DNA of 64,000 nucleotides from UBA2357 sp041678045 (lineage in GTDB: Bacteria > Pseudomonadota > Gammaproteobacteria > Burkholderiales > Rhodocyclaceae). A program made the translations under genes and the position numbers. Every line of letters starts with the position of its first letter. Position 1 is the stretch's first letter. The DNA is taken from the NCBI GenBank assembly GCA_041678045.1, contig JBAYOV010000007.1, forward strand, positions 1 through 64,000, read 5' to 3'. The notes beneath the pieces are model-generated. The model saw nothing but the letters and a program-made list of their open reading frames with translations. It was not told where the DNA came from and ran no database searches. Of this stretch, positions 16,302 through 25,238 are shown piece by piece.

Positions 16302-17434
16302 TTCAGCCCCTCCGGCACCCCCGAATAGCGGAAAGCGTGTGCCGCCAGTGCCCGCAGGGTTTCGCGGGCCGTCTCGCGGGTCAATACCGACAGGCCGCCC
16401 GCGAATACGGTCGGCACCTCATGACTCCGGCCCTGCGCATCCAGCGCGATGGCCTCGGCCATGGCCACACCGTTGTCATCATTGTGACGCATCACCGTCA
16501 GATCCAGCCGCCCCTGCATCAGCGCTGCCAATTCGGCCTCGCCGCCGCCCCAGGCACTCACCAGCAGGCTGCGCCGCCGGTAAGCCGGTTCGTCGCGCAC
16601 CCTCAGCGCCCCCAGCGCCAGATCGGTGGTGGTGGCCACCAGCAGACGCAGATCGGCATGGCGGGTCAGCGCATCGCGGGTGGCCGCCTCGATGCGCTGC
16701 GCATCGAAACCGGTCACATACACCTCGCGCAACTGCAGCCGGCTGCCGTTCAGGGCCTCGACCAGAGGATCACCGCGCATGCGACCAAGCAGCGCACGGT
16801 CGGGCAGCAGCATCGCATAGCCCCCCGCTTCATTGCTGCCACGCAGCTCGGCCGCCAGCAAGCGGCTGCCCTGCGCATGGTCGAAACCCACATACAGCAG
16901 AGGCTGCATGCCGGCCCAGTCACGCACCGGAGTGGTGATGTTCTGCAGGATCACGCGGGGCCGCCCACGCGCCAGCAAACGCTCGACAATCGCCTTCTGC
17001 GCGGCGGTGGACAAGGTATAAATGAGGTAGTCGGGGTCGCTCTCCAGTGCCTGCCGCACCTGATCGAGCTGCTGATCCACCGCATTCACGCCGGGACCGC
17101 TCAAATACGTGTCCAGCTGGTAGGGCAGGTCCAGTTCATCGAGCCGTGCGCGCAGCACGCTCAGACTGCGCCACCAGTAATCGGAAATCTGCACGCCGGG
17201 ATACACCACCGCGATGCGCAGCGGCCGCTCCAGACGCGGCGTGACAGGCCGGGCCGGCTCCGCCACCCGGTGGGCCAGGCGGGCACTCAACGCCTCCTGC
17301 CCCGGATGGGCACGCAGATACTCGACCAGCGGCCAGAACGCCCCAACCCCCATCACCTGCTGCTGCCCTGCCCCGGCCGGCAGACTGCTCATCAGCCCCC
17401 CCAGCAGCAGGAGCACACCCCGAACGAAACTCAC
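16298..17434 (-). CDS. LuxP-like periplasmic autoinducer-2 binding protein homologue
   Basis: The 378-residue protein starts at GTG 17434 behind GGGAGGAG, with a signal peptide ending near AGAG (residue 23). It aligns along its length with Vibrio LuxP from memory: VVYPGVQISDYW, ILQNITTPVRDW, LYVGFDHAQGSR, AWGGGEAELAAL and TVMRHNDDNGVAMAEA. The residues I recall as contacting AI-2 in V. harveyi LuxP (Q77, S79, W82, N159, R215, T266, D267, W289, R310) correspond to Q82, S84, W87, N165, R220, T270, D271, W295 and R316. It overlaps its neighbours by four bases on both sides (GTGA and ATGA). A sugar-type ligand cannot be excluded because the fold is shared with sugar-binding proteins. Confidence 0.85.
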   Translation of the reverse strand: MSFVRGVLLLLGGLMSSLPAGAGQQQVMGVGAFWPLVEYLRAHPGQEALSARLAHRVAEPARPVTPRLERPLRIAVVYPGVQISDYWWRSLSVLRARLDELDLPYQLDTYLSGPGVNAVDQQLDQVRQALESDPDYLIYTLSTAAQKAIVERLLARGRPRVILQNITTPVRDWAGMQPLLYVGFDHAQGSRLLAAELRGSNEAGGYAMLLPDRALLGRMRGDPLVEALNGSRLQLREVYVTGFDAQRIEAATRDALTRHADLRLLVATTTDLALGALRVRDEPAYRRRSLLVSAWGGGEAELAALMQGRLDLTVMRHNDDNGVAMAEAIALDAQGRSHEVPTVFAGGLSVLTRETARETLRALAAHAFRYSGVPEGLK

Positions 17435-20259
17435 GCCTCCTCCCGGCCAAAACCACGTCGCACCCGGTCGAGCAACACCGACTCCTTCAGCGGCGGCGCA
17501 TACAAAAAGCCCTGCACCAGATCGCAGCCCATTTCCAGCAACCACAGCAACTGCTCGGGCAGTTCCACCCCTTCGGCCACGGTGGTGAAGCCAAAGTGCC
17601 GCGCCATGTCGATCACCGTACCGGTGAGGCGCTGGTCCTGTGGGCTACAGTGCAGTTCCTGGATAAAGGCCTTGTCGATCTTCAGCACCGACACCGGCAG
17701 CGACTTCAGGTAGGCCAGCGAGGAATAACCGGTGCCGAAGTCGTCTATCGCCACCCGCATGCCGGCGGCGGAGAGGGCTTGCAACTGGCGCATCGCCAGC
17801 TTCATGTCCTGCATCAACCCCGACTCGGTCACTTCCAGCTCAAGATTGGTGGGCGACACGCCGCTGGCCCGTACCCGCTCGATCAGGTTGGCCGCAAAGT
17901 CCGCGCGCATCAACTGCACGCTGGCCACGTTCACCGCGAGCGTGAACGCCGGCCCGACCGCGCCCTGCTGCTGCCAGCGCTTCAGGCAGGCGAGCGCCCG
18001 GTCGATCACCCAGTTGCCGATGGCCTCGATCTCGCCACTGGCCTCGGCGAGCGGAATGAACTCGGCCGGAGACACCCGACCCAGCGACGGGCTGTCCCAG
18101 CGCACCAGCGCCTCGGCGCCCATCACCGCGCCGCTGCGCGGGTCCACCTTGGGCTGGAACAACAGGAACAGCTCATTGCCGGCAATCGCATGGCGCAGCG
18201 CATCGCGCAACTCGGTGCGGCGCACCAGCGCACTTTCCAGCGCCGGGCTGTAATCCTGCCAGCTTTCGGCAGCGCTCGGCACAGGCAGCGCCAGGGCCGC
18301 ACGGCGCACCAGTTGCTCGGCCGTGCACCCCGCATCGGCCTGCCCCACGCCGATGCGCGCATGCACATACAGCGACATGCCTTCCACCTCGAAGGGGTGG
18401 GCGCACAACGCGAGCACCTGCCGTGCGATGTCCTGCTGGGCAGCGTCATCGACCACACTGCACAACAGCAACCACTCGGCGCTGTTCCACACCCCGAGCA
18501 CCCCCTCGGGCAGGCTGTCGGCAAACACCCCGAGCCGGCGGGCCACGGCCTGCCCCAGCGCATCGGCAATCGCATACCCATACATGCCGGCGATATCGCC
18601 CACGCCGTCGAAGGCCAGGAAATACACGGCTGCCTGCCCGGCCCGCACCCGGTCACCGATGCGCGCCAGCATGGCCCGCCGGTTGGGCAAGCCGGTGAGG
18701 GGGTCCTGATTCGACAACCAGGCCAGTTCGGCGGTGCGCTCGGCCACCAGATTTTCCAGCAGCTGGGCGCGTTCGCTTCGCTCGTTGAGCTGGCGGTACA
18801 AGTTGATCAGCAGCGCGCAGGTGGTCGTGAACGGTTCCAGCCAGCTCACCAGCGATGAATCGTAGTCATCGCGGGCGTTGGTGATCGCATACATGCCGAT
18901 CACCGCGCCTTCGTCCATGATCGGCACCCCCAGATAACGGGTCAGCGCCGGATGGCCGGGCGGCAAACCGCTGCGGCGCGGATCGCTTGCGACCTCATTG
19001 CTCAGCACCACCTCGCCCCCGGCAAACACCCGTCCGAGCAGGCTGTGCGGGTTGGTGAGCATCATGTCGCCCCGCACCAGCCGCTCCATCAGGCGCTGCG
19101 ACTCGTCGCTCCACGACAGGTCGGTGATGGCATGAAGCTTCAGCGCCGGCTCGCCATTCTGGCTGACCACCTCGCCAATCAGGCCATAATTGCTGCCGGT
19201 CAGCTCGCACAGGGCCTGCTTCAGGAAGCCCCACAAGGTATTGCCCGACAGCAGGGCACGATAATCGGTGAGACCCTGATGCAGCACCTGCAGCAACGCA
19301 CGCTCATGCTGTTCGCGCGCCCGCGCTGCATGCACCTCGCGCAGATCGGACAGGATGCCGATGAATTCGCGCGACTCACGGGCCGCGCCCTGCGCCCCCT
19401 CCACATCGGCGTCCGCGCAGTCGGCATACACCACTTCGCTCACCGCCAGATGCACCGGAATCGCGTGACCGTCCCGATGCAGCGCCTCCACCTCTCGCCC
19501 CTTGCCGATCACCCGCGCCTGACCGGTGCGCTGGTACGCCTCCAGATAGGCATCATGCGACTCGCCCCAGCGCGCCGGCATCAGCATGCTGACATTGCGC
19601 CCCACCAGCTCATCGGCCCGGTAACCGAGCATGTCCAGCGCAAAGCGATTCACCTCCAGCATGCGTCCGCGTCCGTTGATGCGCACGATGCCGGCCGCAG
19701 CCCCCTGGATGATGGCCTGATAGCGCGCATTGCTGCGCAAGGTGTTGCGAGTTTCACGATCCAGCAATTGGCCACGCCGGTGCAGGCTGATGAGTTGCTC
19801 CACCTGCCGGGCGAGCAACTGCAGACGCCGCCGCGCGGCCTCGTCGAACACATGGGGGCGGCTGTCGAGCACGCACAGGGTACCCAGCACGAAACCGGCC
19901 TCGGAGCGCACCGGCGCGCCGGCATAGAAACGCAGGCATGGCCCACCGACCACCAGCGGATTGTCGGCAAAGCGCGGATCGGCCGCCGCATCCTCCACCA
20001 CCAGCACACTGTCGTCACGCACCACATGCGTGCAGAACGACCCTTCCCTGGGCATCTGCGCCGCGCACAATCCGAAACGCGACTTGAACCACTGCCGCTC
20101 CCGGTCGACCAGCGACACCAGCGCCATCGGCGTCTCGAACAGATCCGCCGCAAGCTGCGTCAGGTTGTCAAAGGCCACCTCGGCCGGCGTGTCGAGAATA
20201 CCCAGGCCATGCAACGCCGCCAGGCGCTCATTCTCGTTCTCGGGCAGGGAGCAGATCAT
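17431..20259 (-). CDS. Cytoplasmic GAF-PAS-GAF sensor with degenerate GGDEF and intact EAL
   Basis: The 942-residue protein has no membrane helix. A GAF domain opens it (ENERLAALHGLGILDTP, about 8-160), then PAS (about 175-305), a second GAF-like domain (about 325-495), a GGDEF-family domain (about 515-665) and EAL (about 680-930). At the GGDEF site the sequence is VWNSAEWLLL (591-596 WNSAEW), so cyclase activity is not expected; the region may only regulate. The EAL site is complete: AEALVRW at 716-718, NVASVQL, EVTES, DDFGTGYSS, LKIDKAF, VAEGVE and QGFLYAPP, so phosphodiesterase activity is likely. It is the first gene of the LuxP/LuxQ-like operon, overlapping the LuxP-like start by four bases. 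Confidence 0.88.
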   Translation of the reverse strand: MICSLPENENERLAALHGLGILDTPAEVAFDNLTQLAADLFETPMALVSLVDRERQWFKSRFGLCAAQMPREGSFCTHVVRDDSVLVVEDAAADPRFADNPLVVGGPCLRFYAGAPVRSEAGFVLGTLCVLDSRPHVFDEAARRRLQLLARQVEQLISLHRRGQLLDRETRNTLRSNARYQAIIQGAAAGIVRINGRGRMLEVNRFALDMLGYRADELVGRNVSMLMPARWGESHDAYLEAYQRTGQARVIGKGREVEALHRDGHAIPVHLAVSEVVYADCADADVEGAQGAARESREFIGILSDLREVHAARAREQHERALLQVLHQGLTDYRALLSGNTLWGFLKQALCELTGSNYGLIGEVVSQNGEPALKLHAITDLSWSDESQRLMERLVRGDMMLTNPHSLLGRVFAGGEVVLSNEVASDPRRSGLPPGHPALTRYLGVPIMDEGAVIGMYAITNARDDYDSSLVSWLEPFTTTCALLINLYRQLNERSERAQLLENLVAERTAELAWLSNQDPLTGLPNRRAMLARIGDRVRAGQAAVYFLAFDGVGDIAGMYGYAIADALGQAVARRLGVFADSLPEGVLGVWNSAEWLLLCSVVDDAAQQDIARQVLALCAHPFEVEGMSLYVHARIGVGQADAGCTAEQLVRRAALALPVPSAAESWQDYSPALESALVRRTELRDALRHAIAGNELFLLFQPKVDPRSGAVMGAEALVRWDSPSLGRVSPAEFIPLAEASGEIEAIGNWVIDRALACLKRWQQQGAVGPAFTLAVNVASVQLMRADFAANLIERVRASGVSPTNLELEVTESGLMQDMKLAMRQLQALSAAGMRVAIDDFGTGYSSLAYLKSLPVSVLKIDKAFIQELHCSPQDQRLTGTVIDMARHFGFTTVAEGVELPEQLLWLLEMGCDLVQGFLYAPPLKESVLLDRVRRGFGREEA

Positions 20260-20353
20260 CGAATCCTTCGTGGCACACAGTCACGGCAGGCGACATATTG
20301 TCACAAGGATGGGAGGGATGCACATGAAGGGATGCAGCCCCCCTGTCCGGCCA

Positions 20354-22180
20354 TCACTCCACCGTCACGCTTTTTGCCAGATTCCGGGGTTTGTCCACGT
20401 CGGTCCCTTTCACCAGCGCGGCGTGATAGGACAGCAGTTGCAGCGGGATCACATGCAGCACCGGGGAGAGCATGCCGTAATGTTCGGGCAGTTGCAGGAT
20501 GTGCACGCCTTCGCTTTCCACAATCTCGCAGCCCGCATCGGCAAACACGTACAGCTCGCCACCCCGCGCGCGGACTTCCTGCAGGTTGGACTTGAGTTTT
20601 TCGAGCAGTTCGTCGGCCGGCGCGACGGCGATGACCGGCATGTCCTTATCCACCAGCGCCAGCGGGCCGTGCTTGAGTTCGCCGGCAGCGTAGGCTTCGG
20701 CATGGATATAGGAAATTTCCTTGAGCTTCAGCGCACCTTCCATGGCAATCGGCCAGTGGCGGCCACGGCCGAGGAAGAGCGCGTGCTGCTTGGCTGCGAA
20801 GCGCTGCGCCCAGCGTTCGATCTCGGGTTCGAGTTCAAGCACTTTTTGCACCGCCACCGGCAGATGGCGCAGCGCATTGAGGGCCTGCGCTTCGGCCTCC
20901 TCGTTGAGCCGGCCCTGCTGCCGGGCCAGGGTCAGGGTGAGCAGCGCGAGCGCGGCGAGCTGGGTGGTGAAGGCCTTGGTGGAGGCGACGCCGATTTCGG
21001 GGCCGGCGCGGGTGATGAAGCGCAGCCGCGCCTCGCGCACGATGGCAGACTCGGGCACATTGCAGATCGCCAGCGTGCGCGTCATGCCGAGCGCACGGGC
21101 GTGCTTGAGCGCGGCCAGGGTGTCGGCAGTTTCGCCGGACTGGGAAATGGCCACCACCAGGGTGTCGGGGTCGGACACCGATTCGCGGTAGCGGTATTCG
21201 CTGGCGATTTCCACGGTGCAACGCAGGCCGGCAATCGACTCCAGCCAGTAACGGGCCACCAGGCCGGCATGGTAGCTGGTGCCACAGGCGATGATGAGCA
21301 CCTGCCGGACCCCGTCCAGCCCCTGCCGGGCTTCGCTTCCGAACAGGTTGGGGCTGATGCCGGCGCCGCCGGCGATGATTTCCAGCGTGTTGGCAATCGC
21401 CTGGGGCTGTTCGAAGATTTCTTTCTGCATGTAGTGGCGATACGGCCCCAGCTCGACCGCGTCGGCAGACAGGCTGGACAGATGCATGTCGCGTTCGACC
21501 GGGCTGCCGTCGGGGCGCACGATGCGCCAGGCGTCGCGACGCAGTTCGGCAAGGTCGCCATCTTCCAGATACACCACCTTGCGGGTGACCTGCAGCAGCG
21601 CAGCGGTGTCGGAGGCGGCATACATCCCCTCCTCGCCCACGCCGAGCAGCAGCGGCGAACCGCGCCGGGCGACGATGACGCGAAACGGGTCGTGCTCCAT
21701 GACCACCGCAATCGCATAGGCCCCGACCAGCTCGTTGGTGGCCCGCCGCACGGCCTCGAACAGATCTGCCCCCCCTGCCAGCATGCTGTGCACCAGGTGG
21801 GCAATGGCCTCGGTATCGGTTTCGGACTCGAAGACATAGCCTTCGGCCTGCAGGCGCTCGCGGATTTGCTCGAAGTTTTCGATGATGCCGTTGTGCACCA
21901 CGGCCAGCCCGGCCGATACATGGGGGTGGGCGTTGCGCTCGCAGGGCACGCCATGGGTGGCCCAGCGGGTGTGCGCGATGCCGACGGTCGCGGACAGGGC
22001 ATCGGCTTCGGCGCGCGCCGCGAGTTCGGCCACCCGTCCGGTGGAGCGCAGGCGCTTCAGGCCATCGGCGATGACGGCCACACCGGCAGAGTCATAACCG
22101 CGATATTCCAGCTTGCGCAAGCCTTCGATCAGGACTTGCACCACGTTTTGAGTGGCAATGGCCGCTACGATGCCGCACAT
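20354..22180 (-). CDS. glmS: Glutamine-fructose-6-phosphate aminotransferase (isomerizing)
   Basis: The 608-residue protein makes glucosamine-6-phosphate from fructose-6-phosphate and glutamine, the entry step to UDP-GlcNAc for peptidoglycan and LPS. The N-terminal glutaminase begins MCGIVAAI with Cys as residue 2, followed by EYRGYDSAG and a HTRWATHG loop. Two SIS domains follow, including ACGTSYHAG, and ISQSGETADTLAAL. The C-terminus PRNLAKSVTVE is the family ending. GGAGAG lies upstream of ATG 22180. It sits 25 bases after glmU on the same strand, the classic glmUS pair. No glmS ribozyme-like leader is visible. Confidence 0.97.
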   Translation of the reverse strand: MCGIVAAIATQNVVQVLIEGLRKLEYRGYDSAGVAVIADGLKRLRSTGRVAELAARAEADALSATVGIAHTRWATHGVPCERNAHPHVSAGLAVVHNGIIENFEQIRERLQAEGYVFESETDTEAIAHLVHSMLAGGADLFEAVRRATNELVGAYAIAVVMEHDPFRVIVARRGSPLLLGVGEEGMYAASDTAALLQVTRKVVYLEDGDLAELRRDAWRIVRPDGSPVERDMHLSSLSADAVELGPYRHYMQKEIFEQPQAIANTLEIIAGGAGISPNLFGSEARQGLDGVRQVLIIACGTSYHAGLVARYWLESIAGLRCTVEIASEYRYRESVSDPDTLVVAISQSGETADTLAALKHARALGMTRTLAICNVPESAIVREARLRFITRAGPEIGVASTKAFTTQLAALALLTLTLARQQGRLNEEAEAQALNALRHLPVAVQKVLELEPEIERWAQRFAAKQHALFLGRGRHWPIAMEGALKLKEISYIHAEAYAAGELKHGPLALVDKDMPVIAVAPADELLEKLKSNLQEVRARGGELYVFADAGCEIVESEGVHILQLPEHYGMLSPVLHVIPLQLLSYHAALVKGTDVDKPRNLAKSVTVE

Positions 22181-22205
22181 GGCGAGGCTCTCCGTTCAGG
22201 TCGGG

Positions 22206-23588
22206 TCAGGGGGTGGTCTTCTTGACCGGCCGCTTCCAGTTGGGCAGGCTGATCTGGCGGGCGCGGGAGACGGTGAGCTGGCCGGCGGGTGCGTCCTTGC
22301 TCAGGGTGGTGCCCGCCCCCAGGGTGGCGCCGGCGCCGACGCTGACCGGGGCCACCAGCTGGGTGTCCGAGCCGATGAAGGCATCGTCGCCGATGGTGGT
22401 GCGGTACTTGTTGGCACCGTCGTAATTGCAGGTGATGGTGCCGGCACCGATGTTCACCCGCTTGCCGACATCGGCATCGCCCACATAGGCCAGATGATTG
22501 GCCTTGGAGGCGTCGTCGATGTGGCTGTTCTTGATCTCGACAAAGTTGCCGACATGCACTTCACGCCCGAGCACGGTGCCAGGACGGGTGCGCGCATACG
22601 GACCAATCACACAAGCCTCGCCGATCTGGCTGTGGTCCACATGCGAAAACGCGGCGATCTGGGTGCCTGCGCCAATGCGCGCATTACGGATGACGCAATG
22701 CGGACCGATGCGCACCCGGTCGCCCAGTTCGACCTGCCCTTCGAACACGCAGCCCACATCGATTTCCACATCCTGCCCGCAGGTGAGCTGGCCGCGCAGA
22801 TCGAAACGCGCCGGATCGAGCAGGGTCACGCCCTGTTCGAGCAGCCGGTTGGCCTGTTGCAACTGGTACGCACGCTCCAGCCCGGCAAGCTGTTGCTTGT
22901 CGTTGACGCCGAGCGTTTCGGTGGCCGAATCGGGTGACACGGCCTGGATGCTCACGCCGTCGGCCACCGCCATGGCGATGATGTCGGTCAGGTAGTACTC
23001 GCCCTGGGCATTGTCATTCGACAGGCGAGCCAGCCATGCCCGCAGGCGGGCAGCAGGCGCGGCGAGGATGCCGGTGTTGACCTCGCGAATCGCGCGCTCA
23101 TCGGCGGAGGCGTCCTTCTGTTCGACAATGCGCAGCACACGCCCTGCGCCATCGCGCACGATGCGGCCATACCCCTGTGGATCGTCCAGGGTGACGGTCA
23201 GCAGGCCCAGCACTTCCGGCCCGGACACGGCCAGCAGCCGGCGCAGGCTGGTTTCGGCCATCAGCGGCACATCGCCATACAGCACCAGCACCGTGCCTTC
23301 GCCATCGAGCAGCGGCATGGCCTGCTGCACGGCGTGCCCGGTGCCGAGCTGCGGGGACTGCAGCGCCCACAGCAGGTCGTCGCCCTGCATGGCCTCGCGC
23401 ACCGCATCTGCGCCGTGCCCATGCACCACGCAGATTCGCCGCGCCGACAGCGCCCGGGCCGTATCGATGACATGGGCCAGCAATGGCCGTCCGGCCAGCG
23501 GCTGCAGCACCTTGGGCAACGCGGAACGCATGCGCGTACCCTTGCCGGCAGCCAGAATCACCACATCCATGAAAGCCGAAGACGCCAT
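22206..23588 (-). CDS. glmU: Bifunctional N-acetylglucosamine-1-phosphate uridyltransferase / glucosamine-1-phosphate acetyltransferase
   Basis: The protein (about 460 residues) performs the last two steps to UDP-GlcNAc. The N-terminal nucleotidyltransferase has LAAGKGTRMRSALPKVL and LYGDVPL. The C-terminal left-handed beta-helix shows hexapeptide repeats and the segment GAGTITCNYDGANKYRT. ATG 23588 has AGGTG at useful spacing; ATG 23570 (MDVVILAAGKG) matches the usual family start and is a real alternative. A longer frame to 23624 would overlap the likely -10 box. It precedes glmS in one operon. Confidence 0.96.
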   Translation of the reverse strand: MASSAFMDVVILAAGKGTRMRSALPKVLQPLAGRPLLAHVIDTARALSARRICVVHGHGADAVREAMQGDDLLWALQSPQLGTGHAVQQAMPLLDGEGTVLVLYGDVPLMAETSLRRLLAVSGPEVLGLLTVTLDDPQGYGRIVRDGAGRVLRIVEQKDASADERAIREVNTGILAAPAARLRAWLARLSNDNAQGEYYLTDIIAMAVADGVSIQAVSPDSATETLGVNDKQQLAGLERAYQLQQANRLLEQGVTLLDPARFDLRGQLTCGQDVEIDVGCVFEGQVELGDRVRIGPHCVIRNARIGAGTQIAAFSHVDHSQIGEACVIGPYARTRPGTVLGREVHVGNFVEIKNSHIDDASKANHLAYVGDADVGKRVNIGAGTITCNYDGANKYRTTIGDDAFIGSDTQLVAPVSVGAGATLGAGTTLSKDAPAGQLTVSRARQISLPNWKRPVKKTTP

Positions 23589-23614
23589 TCGTGAACACCT
23601 GCCGAAAAGGGCGG

Positions 23615-23620
23615 ATTCTA
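23615..23620 (-). promoter_or_regulatory. Likely -10 box of glmUS
   Basis: TAGAAT on the minus strand lies about 27 bases upstream of the glmU start. No convincing -35 hexamer is seen at 16-18 bp. The same hexamer recurs at other starts in this window, including the well-formed promoter at 63113. Confidence 0.4.
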
Positions 23621-23661
23621 GCACGCAGGCAGCTCAACCCCGACCCGATACGGGCGCAACG

Positions 23662-23707
23662 GACAGGCGCCCAGCGTGCCCTGCACGGCCTGTCGGTGGG
23701 CTTTTTT
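23662..23707 (+). terminator. Terminator-like hairpin with T6 between glmU and pta
   Basis: GACAGGC (23662-23668) pairs with GCCTGTC (23688-23694); alternatively GCCCA (23669-23673) pairs with TGGGC (23697-23701), which is directly followed by TTTTTT. It is oriented on the plus strand, where no upstream gene ends, so it could close a short transcript or be incidental. It lies 118 bases before the pta start. Confidence 0.3.
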
Positions 23708-23782
23708 GCAACACTGCAAGCCGCTTCCACCCCCACCTTGGACGAACATGACCCTGGTCACACACAGGTTAACAAACAACGT

Positions 23783-23788
23783 TAGAAT
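23783..23788 (+). promoter_or_regulatory. Likely -10 box of pta-ackA
   Basis: TAGAAT occurs 38 bases upstream of ATG 23826 in an otherwise AT-richer stretch (TTAACAAACAACGT just before it). A clear -35 hexamer is not visible. Confidence 0.35.
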
Positions 23789-23825
23789 GGGCTTTGTTGC
23801 ATTGCACACATAGAGAGAGCCAAGC

Positions 23826-25238
23826 ATGGATAGCGCAGTCAAGGAGTTCATCCAGAACCGGACGTACGACGAGATCAAGGTCGGAGATCATTCACAGTTG
23901 GTGCGCACCCTGCGCCCGGACGACATCCACCTGTTCGCGGTGATGTCGGGCGATGTGAACCCCACCCATGTCGATACGGAATACGCACGTTCCAGCCAGT
24001 TCCGCGAGGTGGTGGGCCACAGCATGTGGGGCAGCACGCTGATCTCCACCGTACTGGGCACCGAGTTTCCCGGACCGGGCACGGTGTACGTTTCGCAGAA
24101 CCTCAACTTCTGGCGTCCGATCACGATTGGCGACACGCTGACCATCACCGTGACCTGCCGCGAGAAGTACGATCACAATCACCATATTGTGTTCGACTGC
24201 CTGGCGGTGAATCAGGACGGGCTGAAGGTCATCGACGGGCAGGCCGAAGTCCAGGCGCCAACCGAGAAGATCAAGCGCGCACGCATCCATCTTCCGGAAA
24301 TCACCATCTCCGACCGCGAACTGCGCTACCGCCATCTGCTGTCGATCACCTCGGGGCTGTCGCCGATCCCGATCGCGGTGGCCCATCCATGCGACGTGGA
24401 ATCGCTGCGCGGCCCGATCCAGGCGGCGCGTGCCGGGCTGGTCGATCCGGTGCTGGTGGGCCCGGAGAGCAAGATTCGTGCGGTGGCCGAAGAGCACAAC
24501 ATCGACATCAAGGGTTTCCGCATCGTGGATGTGCCGCACAGCCACGCCTCCGCCGAAACGGCCGTGGCGCTGTGCCGCGACGGTGGCATGGAGGCCCTGA
24601 TGAAGGGTTCGCTGCACACCGACGAGCTGATGAGCGCGGTGGTTTCCAAGGCGCACGGCCTGCGTACCGCGCGCCGCATCAGCCATGTGTTCCTGGCCGA
24701 CGTGCCGACTTACCCGCACCCGCTGATGATCACCGATGCGGCGATCAACATCGAACCGTCCCTGGACGAGAAGGCCGACATCATCCGCAACGCCATCGAC
24801 CTGGCCCACGATCTGGGGTTGATGGAACCCAAGGTGGCCATCCTCGCGGCGGTGGAAACCGTGAATTCCAAGATGCGCTCCACGCTGGATGCGGCTGCGC
24901 TGTGCAAGATGGCCGATCGCGGACAGATCAAGGGCGGCCTGCTCGACGGCCCGCTGGCCTTCGACAACGCGGTGTCACTGGTGGCCGCCAAGACCAAGGG
25001 CATCCGCTCGGCCGTGGCAGGCAATGCGGACATTCTGGTGGTGCCCGATCTGGAGTCCGGCAACATGGTGGCCAAGCAGCTTGAGTATCTGGCCAATGCC
25101 CTGATGGCCGGCGTGGTGCTGGGCGCACGCGTGCCCATCGTGCTGACCAGCCGTGCCGACACCGCAGAAACCCGTGCCGCCTCCTGCGCAATCGTGCAGC
25201 TGATGGCGCACAAGCGACGCGGAGCCACCCTCGCATGA
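23826..25238 (+). CDS. Bifunctional MaoC-like hydratase / phosphate acetyl(butyryl)transferase
   Basis: The 470-residue protein joins an N-terminal MaoC hotdog domain (about 1-150, with FAVMSGDVNPTHVD and the hydratase-like loop) to a C-terminal phosphate acyltransferase domain (about 165-465, with DVPTYPHPLMITDAAINIEP). The second half converts acyl-CoA and phosphate to acyl phosphate and CoA; the first could act on enoyl- or hydroxyacyl-CoA. Its stop overlaps ackA by four bases, so the two enzymes form an acyl-CoA to carboxylate route yielding ATP, or the reverse activation route. Known databases call this fusion bifunctional enoyl-CoA hydratase/phosphate acetyltransferase. Whether acetyl-, propionyl- or butyryl-CoA is preferred cannot be read from sequence. 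Confidence 0.9.
   Translation: MDSAVKEFIQNRTYDEIKVGDHSQLVRTLRPDDIHLFAVMSGDVNPTHVDTEYARSSQFREVVGHSMWGSTLISTVLGTEFPGPGTVYVSQNLNFWRPITIGDTLTITVTCREKYDHNHHIVFDCLAVNQDGLKVIDGQAEVQAPTEKIKRARIHLPEITISDRELRYRHLLSITSGLSPIPIAVAHPCDVESLRGPIQAARAGLVDPVLVGPESKIRAVAEEHNIDIKGFRIVDVPHSHASAETAVALCRDGGMEALMKGSLHTDELMSAVVSKAHGLRTARRISHVFLADVPTYPHPLMITDAAINIEPSLDEKADIIRNAIDLAHDLGLMEPKVAILAAVETVNSKMRSTLDAAALCKMADRGQIKGGLLDGPLAFDNAVSLVAAKTKGIRSAVAGNADILVVPDLESGNMVAKQLEYLANALMAGVVLGARVPIVLTSRADTAETRAASCAIVQLMAHKRRGATLA

Noticed and set aside
14130..17713. Long plus-strand open frames opposite the c-di-GMP operon
   Set aside because: All overlap genes with intact catalytic motifs on the minus strand; they show shadow composition.
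20260..20353. Possible leader or ribozyme between glmS and the EAL operon
   Set aside because: The segment lies downstream of glmS, not in its 5' leader, and no glmS-ribozyme features are visible; it is an ordinary intergenic gap.
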